Source of the DNA: Syntrophaceae bacterium UBA6255
GTDB lineage: Bacteria > Desulfobacterota > Syntrophia > Syntrophales > Smithellaceae
Direction: 5' to 3'
Length of the DNA stretch: 13,134 nt
NCBI GenBank assembly: GCA_002441205.1
Contig: DJVN01000179.1
Location: 1 to 13,134, forward strand
Every line of letters begins with the position of its first letter. Position 1 is the first letter of the stretch. The notes below the pieces were generated by a model. It was not told the origin of the DNA, did no database searches, and was given only the letters and a program-made list of their open reading frames with translations. The position numbers and the translations under genes are program-made. Shown piece after piece: positions 7,354 to 13,134 of this stretch.

Positions 7354-7824
7354 ATGAGAAAGGCAAAAAGATTCAATCTTGTTTTATTATATTTTTTTAT
7401 GGCGATATTTCTGATGATGCCGGGTTGTTCTGACTTTTGGGGTTCAGATTCTGACAATGATGACAAGGGGAACGCCAGCGGACTATGGGATTACCATTCG
7501 GAGACGGATATGAACGCTATAACCCTGGAATGGAGAGATGTAGATTTTCCCTGTAACGGACCGATCTTGGGTAACGAAACCGTGAAAGTGACCATAACAG
7601 AGACCACGATGACATGGGAGGATGATGTTATAAGATGGTTAGGCGAGAGCGGCGCTGACGGCGCCATTCTCATAACATGGACTCGCGAAAGCGGGGCAGC
7701 AGGCGACCCTGTCGGAACATGGACGGCAACCGGCGAAGATGGGAGCACATACGAACTGGAACTGGGAGAGGATGGCGTCGTGTTTCTTTCCGCGGATAAC
7801 ATTTCGTGCAGTAGCGACGAATGA
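7354..7824 (+). CDS. Small acidic lipoprotein of unknown function
   Basis: This is a 156-aa product not recognised as a named family. The N-terminus MRKAKRF, a hydrophobic run and MMPGC (Cys25) form a lipoprotein signal peptide with a relaxed lipobox. Residue +2 is Ser, so sorting to the outer membrane is expected in a Gram-negative. An Asp-rich spacer (27-37) precedes a predicted beta-rich body with short GLWDY and GTWTATGEDGSTYEL segments, reminiscent of small lipocalin-like or beta-barrel domains. Cys67 and Cys152 could form a disulfide. The ATG at 7354 is preferred over an upstream TTG at 7309 because AAGGAGGA (7343-7350) directly precedes it and the signal peptide begins there. It stands alone behind its own promoter and is followed by a convergent gene. 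Confidence 0.8.
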   Translation: MRKAKRFNLVLLYFFMAIFLMMPGCSDFWGSDSDNDDKGNASGLWDYHSETDMNAITLEWRDVDFPCNGPILGNETVKVTITETTMTWEDDVIRWLGESGADGAILITWTRESGAAGDPVGTWTATGEDGSTYELELGEDGVVFLSADNISCSSDE

Positions 7825-7857
7825 ACCCGCAATAATACAAAAAATGCCGGATCGCTG

Positions 7858-7880
7858 AATATAGACAGGATGTCAATATT
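7858..7880. terminator. Hairpin between convergent genes, possible bidirectional terminator
   Basis: Arms 7858-7867 and 7871-7880 match at nine of ten positions around a GGA loop, in the 82-bp gap between converging stop codons. T-runs are not adjacent. On the minus strand a six-T run follows only about 13 nt later, so function as a terminator is uncertain. Confidence 0.35.
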
Positions 7881-7906
7881 TAAGGCAGGTTGCTTTAATT
7901 TATTTC

Positions 7907-8515
7907 TTAAATCCCCTTTTTCTGTATTTCATACACCGCCTGCTTGAAAACAAAAAGCACATTTCTGTACTGCGCGGATTTCACTTCAAAACCCATTTCG
8001 GCAAATGTTTTCATCCACTCCCTATCATTTTTATTGGTGTGCGGACAGGACGAATAAAACAGGTTCACCAGTGAATCAAAAACGTAGGTAAAATATTGTT
8101 GCGCTTTATTTTCGTAAATATCTTCCATGATGATTATTCTTTTGCAGACCCTGTTCGTTTCAGTGATGATTCTTTCAGGATGCAAAACATGGTGTAACAC
8201 GGTCAGTATGATTGCCGTATCAAAACTTTTATCTTCAAATGGCAAGTGGTCGCCATCATATAAAATCGGTCTTACTTTTTCGTCATATTGCCCCTCGTGG
8301 ATATCTACAAGGGTAACCGCAAATCCATTTTCTTTCAATAGATAACCTGCCAGTCCGTTGCCTGAGCCAACATCAAGAATTTTTTCTTGCGGAGATAATA
8401 AAGGCCGAATTAAAGTCAGTTTATTTTTTACAAACTTCCGTCCGAACGCATTAAAATACCATCTGCGAAGAAAAGGGGTTTTATGAATGAGATATAAAAT
8501 CATTGATGGATACAC
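7907..8515 (-). CDS. Class I SAM-dependent methyltransferase
   Basis: This 202-aa protein has the Rossmann methyltransferase pattern: motif I ILDVGSGNG (46-54), acidic end of strand 2 at VD (70-71), DGDHLPFEDKSFD (87-99) and LTVLHHV (104-110), resembling the Methyltransf_11 group. The substrate is unknown. The start is uncertain. GTG at 8515 fits the family N-terminus but lies about 33 nt from the only good ribosome site (8549-8554), and an internal ATG at 8503 is an alternative. A 19-codon frame beginning at the properly spaced ATG at 8540 overlaps this start, so coupling or a small frameshift is possible. It is the last gene of the minus-strand run, 42 bp after the E1-like gene, and may be only an operon passenger rather than part of the maturation set. 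Confidence 0.88.
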   Translation of the reverse strand: MYPSMILYLIHKTPFLRRWYFNAFGRKFVKNKLTLIRPLLSPQEKILDVGSGNGLAGYLLKENGFAVTLVDIHEGQYDEKVRPILYDGDHLPFEDKSFDTAIILTVLHHVLHPERIITETNRVCKRIIIMEDIYENKAQQYFTYVFDSLVNLFYSSCPHTNKNDREWMKTFAEMGFEVKSAQYRNVLFVFKQAVYEIQKKGI

Positions 8516-8540
8516 ATTGATGCATTGAATGATTAGGCAT
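8481..8540 (-). CDS. Possible 19-aa leader frame overlapping the methyltransferase start
   Basis: The ATG at 8540-8538 is 8 bp after a strong AGGAGG (complement of 8549-8554) located just past the upstream stop codon. It opens MPNHSMHQCVSINDFISHS and then stops at 8481. Translation through it would carry ribosomes over the GTG (8515) and ATG (8503) candidates of the methyltransferase, which lie in another frame. It may be a coupling peptide, an accident, or the relic of a frameshift. Confidence 0.25.
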   Translation of the reverse strand: MPNHSMHQCVSINDFISHS

Positions 8541-8557
8541 TGATAAAACCTCCTTTT

Positions 8558-9304
8558 TTACCCGTCCTGACCACAAACCGCACAGGACAAATTTCTTTTG
8601 ACCTGGAGAAAACTCATTTTTCCTGACAGGCCGTCCCAGAGCAATAATCTGTTTATAAGCAAGTCGCCTTTGCCCGTAAGGTACTTAATTACTTCGGTTG
8701 CCTGGATGGAACCGATCACGCCGGGAGTGACCCCGATGATAGGGAAAATCTCCGCCGCGGGTGTTTGGGGAAAAACGCATTTCAGGCAGGCTGTCTGATG
8801 AGGGATGATCGTCATGACCTGGCCGTTGAATCCGTGGACGGCGCCGTGAATAAGGGGGATGTTGCTTTTAACGGCGTTACGGTTCAGGAGATGCCGGGCT
8901 GAAAAATTATCCAGTGCGTCAACGATTAAATCGGCATCCCCCACAATCCCGGTTACATTTGCTTCTTCAAGTGTGCAGGAAATAATCTCTACCTCAACAT
9001 AGGGATTCATGGCCCGTATCTTTTCCTGTGCCGAGGTTGTTTTTTTCCTGCCCACGTCGGAGGACCAGTGCAGGGTTTGCCGGTTGAGATTGCTTGCGGA
9101 GACGGTATCATCGTCAACGATAACGATACGGCCGACACCGGCACAGGCAAGATATGTGGCTATTGGTGAACCCAAACCTCCCGCCCCGGCAATCAGAATA
9201 TTTGCCCTCTTGAGTTTATCCTGACCATCCTGCCCGATGAGTGGAAGTTGCCGGGTATATCGTTTGAGTTCCTCCTCTGTGATGATTTTTTTTGTTTTAG
9301 TCAT
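8558..9304 (-). CDS. MoeB/ThiF/HesA-type E1-like adenylyltransferase
   Basis: The 248-aa length is typical of MoeB/ThiF. Seen: ATP-binding GAGGLGSP (40-47), NLNRQ with Arg75, Lys88, DALDNF with Asp132 (equivalents of the MoeB residues for ATP and Mg), and a zinc site formed by C173-x-x-C176 and C241-x-x-C244. Known role: adenylation of the C-terminal GG of a MoaD- or ThiS-like carrier so that it can be charged with sulfur. The GG carrier is the first gene of this run, so they are likely partners. The segment that carries the catalytic cysteine in MoeB and ThiF reads IFPIIGVTPGVIGS here, without cysteine. The protein may therefore only adenylate and leave sulfur transfer to another protein. 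It follows the VWA gene by 32 bp. Its ribosome site is weak. Confidence 0.92.
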   Translation of the reverse strand: MTKTKKIITEEELKRYTRQLPLIGQDGQDKLKRANILIAGAGGLGSPIATYLACAGVGRIVIVDDDTVSASNLNRQTLHWSSDVGRKKTTSAQEKIRAMNPYVEVEIISCTLEEANVTGIVGDADLIVDALDNFSARHLLNRNAVKSNIPLIHGAVHGFNGQVMTIIPHQTACLKCVFPQTPAAEIFPIIGVTPGVIGSIQATEVIKYLTGKGDLLINRLLLWDGLSGKMSFLQVKRNLSCAVCGQDG

Positions 9305-9336
9305 TATCGAAATCTCAAAGTTTCTTTACGCCTGAT

Positions 9337-11106
9337 TTACTTCAGGAGCCTGTCCTGAAAAAGAAGCTCCAGGCCTTCCGGTAAATTCCGGATGTCGTCC
9401 ATCAGATAAACCGCCCCGCGAGGATATCTCTCAAGCAGAAACTGTCTTGTCTGGACATTGCATCCGCATCCAATCGTTATCAGATCAATACTATGCTTCT
9501 GGCAGTAATCCAGCGCGTCAACCACGCTCAAACCGCAATTTGCCGCTCCATCGGTAACGTGGATAATCAGTTTTTTCCTGTCACTCTTTTTCATGAGCAT
9601 GGCAGCGGCGATGATTGCCTGACCTGTCGGGGTTTGACCTCCGGGCATGATGGTGTATAATTCGCCATCCCGGTACAGCTGTACAAGGTTGCACTGGTGG
9701 GATTGTTCCTGATAACCGAAAACTTCCAAATGGTTAAAGAAACCTTTTGCCGCTTCCGTAAGCGAAACAAAAGTCTGTTCCGCGACCGTCCATGGTCTAT
9801 AGGATGTTCCCCTTCCGATCATGGAGGCCGAAGCATCCGCTACAATGCTGATGTTCCAGGAGTAGTCAGAGCCCTGAATGTCTTTTCTCTTGAATATCTT
9901 TCCATCCAGAGGCAGTCGATAGAGTCTTCGCGCATCTACTTTCCCCATATCCACGCCCCTGATAATATTTTTTACCCGGGCTCGTCTGAGCAGGGATTTA
10001 TGTTTCTGAAAGATTTTCTTCAAACGATCCACCTGAGCCTTATCCGCAGATGCATTACATTTGGCAACGGCGCGGGTGAAGATGGTGTTCATGGCCTTGG
10101 CTTGGGGATTTTCAATAGCCACCGATATGTGTTGGGTTAAATCAGGGTCGCCCTCGTCCAGTTTGAAGCTGACCTGAGCGGCGAGTTTCTCATCAAGACC
10201 GGCCGGATCCTCTTTTTCTTCCTGATCATGATCAGGCTTCTCTTCTTTGTTTTCTTTTTCCAGTTTTACGTCGGGTTCTTTAAATTTAGGAGCAGCCTCA
10301 TCTTCCAGATTAATTGCGTCGGACGTGAGATCAAATTTTTCCCATTCGCCGATGATGGAACAAATGCGTTCCCATATCGTGAGGAATATTTCGACCCTCC
10401 TGTCTCTGCGCTCCGCCAACGTGGAAAGCGTTTTAATCTGTCTGATCGTATCAGATTCTTCCACCAACACATTGACCAGATCATCATAATAATAATGAAG
10501 ATGGGCAGGTAAGATTTGCAGAAATATCCTTTTCCGCCAGACACATGCCAGGCTCGTGGCGGATGGCGGAAGGGAAGGATCCCGTACCATTTCCCCGGCG
10601 ATGGCTTCCCAGTATTTCAATAAGTAGAGGTGCCAAACGCTGGAGCGTACCCACTCATCGATGTACAGGTCTTCCGCGACAGATATAAAATGAACAAGAT
10701 ACGCTTTCAGCTCTTCCGACGGGAGGGTGGCTTTCTGCTGCACCTGGTTTTTTATCCAGTCGCTCCATTCGATACATCCGAAAGCTTCGCGGACGACCTG
10801 CCCGACCATGAGGTCAATTTTTTGAAAAGGAATAGGGTAGGTTCCTCTGACGTCGGCCGGATTCAGGATAATGGAATTGGTTGGAGAAGCGGACATGCCC
10901 TGCCAGTAAATCGGTTTGACGTTAACACCGATGTGACCGGCGACCTTGCGCATGGCCGCCAGGGCCGCAGCCAGCTCTGTCGCTTCATGGCGGGAATAAT
11001 TTTTTCGCCAGTATCTGGAGTAGGCCTTGTGATGGACTTTTGGAAATATATAAATTTTTACTGGCGTATGCTTGCCATCGGTCATTTTGAAACTCACCGG
11101 TATCAC
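9337..11106 (-). CDS. VWA-domain protein of the CoxE/NorD/CbbO kind
   Basis: The 589-aa soluble protein has three parts. The N-terminal helical region (1-260) contains AEDLYIDEW (144-152), recalling the E-D-x-x-x-(E/D) motif in the middle of NorD and CobT-like proteins. A highly charged linker (265-305) is rich in Glu, Lys and Asp. The C-terminal von Willebrand A domain (about 415-589) has an intact MIDAS site: DASAS (424-428), Thr in GGQTPTG (489-495) and Asp519 in VTDG. Known analogues pair with a MoxR-type ATPase to insert or activate metal centres (CoxDE, NorQD) or to remodel Rubisco (CbbQO). The GTG start at 11106 overlaps the ATPase stop as GTGA, so translation is coupled and the two proteins are almost certainly a complex. 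Confidence 0.9.
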   Translation of the reverse strand: MIPVSFKMTDGKHTPVKIYIFPKVHHKAYSRYWRKNYSRHEATELAAALAAMRKVAGHIGVNVKPIYWQGMSASPTNSIILNPADVRGTYPIPFQKIDLMVGQVVREAFGCIEWSDWIKNQVQQKATLPSEELKAYLVHFISVAEDLYIDEWVRSSVWHLYLLKYWEAIAGEMVRDPSLPPSATSLACVWRKRIFLQILPAHLHYYYDDLVNVLVEESDTIRQIKTLSTLAERRDRRVEIFLTIWERICSIIGEWEKFDLTSDAINLEDEAAPKFKEPDVKLEKENKEEKPDHDQEEKEDPAGLDEKLAAQVSFKLDEGDPDLTQHISVAIENPQAKAMNTIFTRAVAKCNASADKAQVDRLKKIFQKHKSLLRRARVKNIIRGVDMGKVDARRLYRLPLDGKIFKRKDIQGSDYSWNISIVADASASMIGRGTSYRPWTVAEQTFVSLTEAAKGFFNHLEVFGYQEQSHQCNLVQLYRDGELYTIMPGGQTPTGQAIIAAAMLMKKSDRKKLIIHVTDGAANCGLSVVDALDYCQKHSIDLITIGCGCNVQTRQFLLERYPRGAVYLMDDIRNLPEGLELLFQDRLLK

Positions 11107-11981
11107 CCCCGCTGCGAAGGGACATAGTCCGGAGGAACGTATCGTTCGTAGTGATTGGATTCTTCTTTCGTATCACCTGTTTCCACATGAATGGAAAGCA
11201 GCAACGATTCCAGAACATTCATCGATATCTGAAGGCTGTAGATAATGGCCTCCCGTAGCGGCGCTCCCATGGCGGAAAGCTCCGCAATCATCAGAGAGTG
11301 TCTGATGGAGATATCAATGGGCGCCTGTTTGTTTCTTCTTAATTTATTCACCACATTGAGAATTTCATCCGCAACCGACGGGGAGATTCCTGTCTTGAGA
11401 ACGAGAATCTCCTTTTCAACGCTCATCGGTGGATATTCAAGGCGGATACGGTAAAACCGGTCTTTCAGGGCGGCATCCAGTTCATCCGTACCTGAAAATT
11501 CCGCGCCTTCATTCATGGTGGCAAAAAATATCACCCGGGGAGCGACCTCGACAAGACCAAACTCATCAATCCAGATGCTTCGCTCCTCCGACAGGACCGA
11601 AAAAAGTTCATTCAGGGCATGGGGATTCTCAGAGCGATTGATTTCTTCCAGATGGACAACACAACCCGGAACGCGAATGACGTTGGAAAACAGGAAACTT
11701 TGATAAAATGTTTCGCCGTCCTTCAATCTCTGCTGACCAAACAACTGTCCGGCTTCCAGAAGGAGACCTACCTGAAAGGTGGCCATCGGTCTGCTGTAAT
11801 AACCGGCAAACTGTCTTACCAGCGAAGATTTACCGCAACCCTGATTGCCGGTTACCAGAATGTTGATCGGGTGTTTCTCGGAAAGCTTTTCCAGCCTTTC
11901 CATGTTTACCCTATCTTCTTCCATAACAAAAAAGTACGGGTCCAGCGATGGAACTTTCAAATGTTTTGCAAAATCAACCAT
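11103..11981 (-). CDS. MoxR/CbbQ-type AAA+ ATPase
   Basis: This 292-aa AAA+ protein has Walker A GNQGCGKSS (45-53), Walker B VVHLEEINR (108-116, with E-E in place of the usual D-E), sensor-1 ATMN (154-157), and the MoxR-like LDAALKDRFYRI stretch (168-179) containing the arginine-finger region. A helical lid follows and the tail is acidic. The start is the ATG at 11981: AGGAGG lies just before it (11986-11991) and conserved sequence begins there, although the frame is open about 45 codons further upstream. Known role of the family: ATP-driven remodelling together with a VWA partner, here encoded by the overlapping next gene. The substrate is likely an enzyme matured by this operon (inference). 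The upstream gene ends 37 bp before. Confidence 0.93.
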   Translation of the reverse strand: MVDFAKHLKVPSLDPYFFVMEEDRVNMERLEKLSEKHPINILVTGNQGCGKSSLVRQFAGYYSRPMATFQVGLLLEAGQLFGQQRLKDGETFYQSFLFSNVIRVPGCVVHLEEINRSENPHALNELFSVLSEERSIWIDEFGLVEVAPRVIFFATMNEGAEFSGTDELDAALKDRFYRIRLEYPPMSVEKEILVLKTGISPSVADEILNVVNKLRRNKQAPIDISIRHSLMIAELSAMGAPLREAIIYSLQISMNVLESLLLSIHVETGDTKEESNHYERYVPPDYVPSQRG

Positions 11982-12018
11982 GCATCCTCCTCGTATTACA
12001 ATAACAGGCATTTTATAA

Positions 12019-12540
12019 TCATTGTGACCATGCGTCAAATATCTCATCAGGGTGATCAAAAATATATCCCATGCGCGCCGCTGCATCCTCCCGGTTAAAC
12101 CGGGCCTCCTCTTCACTGAGATTCATGGATGCAATCCATTGTTCCAGAAGCGCTCCGCCCGGCAGCCACATCTCCATCGTCTCCCGTTCTGAAACCCAGG
12201 CTTTGATTTTTACTCCGTGTTGCTTCAGGATCTGCCAGATTTCCTCGCTCTTGCGCTTATCGCAATACACCATCATGACCGCCTCTTTCAAACCGAGGTT
12301 TGCGGGAGGTTTACGATCGTATTTGATGCAGGGAATGACTTCTTCTTCCACGTAGGAGTCAAGTTTTCGGGCCAGTTCATCCAGATGGGCTTTATCTCCC
12401 AGGACAATCCATTTTCCCCAGTACTGAAGAACTTCACCGTTGGTCAGGTCCCGTCCTTCATACACCGTGTACTTCTTGCCCTCGTATATTTTGGGATGGA
12501 ATACAAAGATAAAATGGGAATCCGGTTCATCGACAATCAT
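12019..12540 (-). CDS. Unrecognised 173-aa protein between carrier and ATPase genes
   Basis: I do not recognise this family with confidence. The protein is soluble with no signal peptide or membrane segment. The N-terminal half alternates strands (HFIFVFHPKIYEG), followed by WGKWIVLGDK (41-50), a helix, IPCIKYDRKP (69-78), AVMMVYCDK (87-95), a helix, and WLPGG (125-129). The C-terminus is an acidic helical stretch ending in Trp-Ser-Gln. The GKW...D...K...VYCD layout faintly recalls the small DUF1917/Bles03-like fold, but this is from memory and weak. The ATG at 12540 is chosen over a TTG at 12564 that would lie inside the upstream gene; GGGTGA precedes it. It begins 7 bp after the MoaD-like stop, so the pair is tightly coupled, pointing to a role in carrier handling or substrate recognition. 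Confidence 0.85.
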   Translation of the reverse strand: MIVDEPDSHFIFVFHPKIYEGKKYTVYEGRDLTNGEVLQYWGKWIVLGDKAHLDELARKLDSYVEEEVIPCIKYDRKPPANLGLKEAVMMVYCDKRKSEEIWQILKQHGVKIKAWVSERETMEMWLPGGALLEQWIASMNLSEEEARFNREDAAARMGYIFDHPDEIFDAWSQ

Positions 12541-12547
12541 CTTTTTA

Positions 12548-12823
12548 TCACCCGCCCGCCGCAAAAGGAATAATGCTTACCTCATCGCCATCCTTCACCG
12601 TACTGGCTAGTCCGTTTAGTAATTGGAGGTTCTGCCCGTCGAGAAAAATCATCACAGAACGATTGATTTCTCCTTTTTCATCAAACACCTTGCTTTTAAA
12701 ACCGGGGAATTTGTTGTCAAGATCATCTATGCACTCGCCGATGGTTTCCCCCTCGCAGAAGGCCTGTTCGGAATCTCCAAACCAATTTTTCAACGAACAG
12801 GGAATGATTACCGAAACGCTCAT
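12548..12823 (-). CDS. MoaD/ThiS-like sulfur-carrier (ubiquitin-fold) protein
   Basis: The 91-aa beta-grasp protein ends in IIPFAAGG, the exposed Gly-Gly tail that an E1-like enzyme adenylates. The preceding pattern, GEINRSVMIFLDGQNLQLLNG then DGDEVSIIP, is characteristic of the MoaD/CysO-like branch. Known roles in the family: thiocarboxylate sulfur donor for molybdopterin, thiamine or cysteine biosynthesis. The branch cannot be settled by eye. Its likely activator is the MoeB/ThiF-type gene four genes downstream. It is the first gene after a near-consensus promoter, with a leader of about 64 nt; the ribosome site (GAAAG, from the second copy of an 11-bp repeat) is weak. Start ATG at 12823 gives the normal length. 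Confidence 0.93.
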   Translation of the reverse strand: MSVSVIIPCSLKNWFGDSEQAFCEGETIGECIDDLDNKFPGFKSKVFDEKGEINRSVMIFLDGQNLQLLNGLASTVKDGDEVSIIPFAAGG

Positions 12824-12827
12824 TGTC

Positions 12828-12849
12828 TTTCACGATACTTTCACGATAA
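12828..12849 (-). repeat. Tandem 11-bp repeat in the leader of the carrier gene
   Basis: TTTCACGATAC (12828-12838) is followed at once by TTTCACGATAA (12839-12849), identical at ten of eleven positions. The period equals one helical turn. It lies between the transcription start and the start codon, and on the transcript each copy reads ATCGTGAAAG, which supplies the only ribosome-site-like bases. Confidence 0.6.
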
Positions 12850-12893
12850 TTCCAAAAAATTTTTGTTGATCAGAAATTGCTTTTTCATCAAAG

Positions 12894-12922
12894 AGTATAT
12901 GGAGAAGGATTTTTCTTGTCAA
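12894..12922 (-). promoter_or_regulatory. Sigma-70-type promoter of the six-gene minus-strand operon
   Basis: On the minus strand TTGACA (12922-12917) and TATACT (12899-12894) are 17 bp apart: a perfect -35 and a five-of-six -10. Transcription should start near 12887. It is the only clear promoter ahead of the run from the MoaD-like gene to the methyltransferase. Confidence 0.8.
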
Positions 12923-12974
12923 GGTGATTCAGAACGCTAGTCCTTCGGCTCTCAATGGATCTTGTTTCCGGCAA

Positions 12975-12999
12975 TGGACAAATGCTGTCGTTTTGTCCA
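12975..12999. repeat. Palindrome TGGACAAA...TTTGTCCA
   Basis: Perfect 8-bp arms (12975-12982 and 12992-12999) surround a 9-bp spacer. Its outer half-sites match those of the palindrome at 518-549, and both are preceded by GCAATGG in the corresponding orientation. It overlaps the next inverted repeat, so the two structures are mutually exclusive. Confidence 0.6.
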
Positions 13000-13016
13000 A
13001 AAATAAACAAAACGAC
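12987..13016. repeat. Inverted repeat GTCGTTTTGT...ACAAAACGAC
   Basis: Perfect 10-bp arms (12987-12996 and 13007-13016) flank a 10-bp A-rich spacer. The size and symmetry suit a dimeric regulator with half-sites two turns apart. It lies about 65 bp upstream of the leftward operon promoter and ahead of the possible rightward gene. Confidence 0.65.
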
Positions 13017-13046
13017 GTATTGGTGCTGAGATATTACAAACGCAGA

Positions 13047-13063
13047 TCATTAAAATTTAATGA
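13047..13063. repeat. Perfect 17-bp AT-rich palindrome
   Basis: TCATTAAAATTTAATGA reads the same on both strands except for the central base. It sits about 10 bp before the possible rightward start codon at 13073 and overlaps another ATG at 13060, a typical place for an operator controlling that gene. Confidence 0.55.
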
Positions 13064-13072
13064 GACTCCAAT

Positions 13073-13134
13073 ATGACAAGTATAGAGCAGTCAGATTGCT
13101 TAGTCGAATTATCCCATATGCGAAGCCATGTGGG
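13073..13134 (+). CDS. Possible start of a rightward gene cut by the window edge
   Basis: From ATG 13073 the frame MTSIEQSDCLVELSHMRSHVG is open to the end of the window. A second frame from ATG 13060 (MRLQYDKYRAVRLLSR...) is also open, so only further sequence can decide. There is no strong ribosome site for either. The palindromes just upstream favour a regulated gene here. No family can be assigned from about 20 residues. Confidence 0.25.
   Translation, partial: MTSIEQSDCLVELSHMRSHV

Noticed and set aside
9697..10140. Forward open frames within the VWA gene
   Set aside because: They lie antisense to a gene with an intact MIDAS motif and conserved core; their translations show no domain.
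11982..12116. N-terminal extension of the AAA+ ATPase to about 337 aa
   Set aside because: The extension runs back through the end of the preceding gene, lacks AAA+ features, and a good AGGAGG precedes the ATG at 11981.
13034..13062. Rightward promoter TTACAA-17-TTAATG
   Set aside because: The -10 hexamer is a poor match and coincides with the palindrome; not enough to call.

Overview
The window reads as chromosome of a Gram-negative anaerobe or facultative anaerobe. A Desulfobacterota/Syntrophobacterota-type (former Deltaproteobacteria) host is my best guess, inferred only from gene content: a multi-PAS sigma-54 activator next to a PilZ protein, an outer-membrane-type lipoprotein, and a MoaD/ThiF/MoxR/VWA gene set of the kind found around molybdenum or tungsten enzymes. 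No rRNA, tRNA, CRISPR array, integrase or intact insertion sequence was seen.

Left part (1-2032): the 5' portion of an exonuclease III gene runs leftward off the window. A 314-bp intergenic region follows, with a palindrome, a 7-bp tandem repeat and a near-consensus sigma-70 promoter. This leads into a sodium:alanine/glycine (AGCS) symporter.

Middle, plus strand (2142-7824): a PilZ (c-di-GMP receptor-like) gene is followed at 35 bp by a 902-aa regulator with four PAS domains, a sigma-54 AAA+ domain and a Fis-type HTH. Directly downstream is a secreted alpha/beta-hydrolase (lipase-like) gene. Its leader has a strong -24/-12 (sigma-54) promoter and, about 110-120 bp upstream of the predicted transcription start, a perfect 17-bp dyad. 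This suggests a local circuit in which the regulator drives the hydrolase. A strong terminator, another TTGACA-17-TATAAA promoter and a small orphan lipoprotein follow.

Right part, minus strand (12922 down to 7907): a compact six-gene run starts from its own near-consensus promoter. In transcription order it holds a MoaD/ThiS-like sulfur-carrier (ubiquitin-fold) protein ending in GG, an unrecognised 173-aa protein, a MoxR/CbbQ-type AAA+ ATPase, a VWA protein with an intact MIDAS motif, a MoeB/ThiF-type E1-like adenylyltransferase without the usual catalytic cysteine, and a class I SAM methyltransferase. The first five genes look like one functional unit: a carrier and its activator plus an ATPase/VWA remodelling pair, plausibly a cofactor-sulfuration or metalloenzyme-maturation module. 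No client enzyme is in view. This is the most interesting system in the window.

Far right (12940-13134): three dyad elements crowd a short region upstream of a possible rightward gene that leaves the window. One of them resembles the GGACAAA...TTTGTCC palindrome at the left end.
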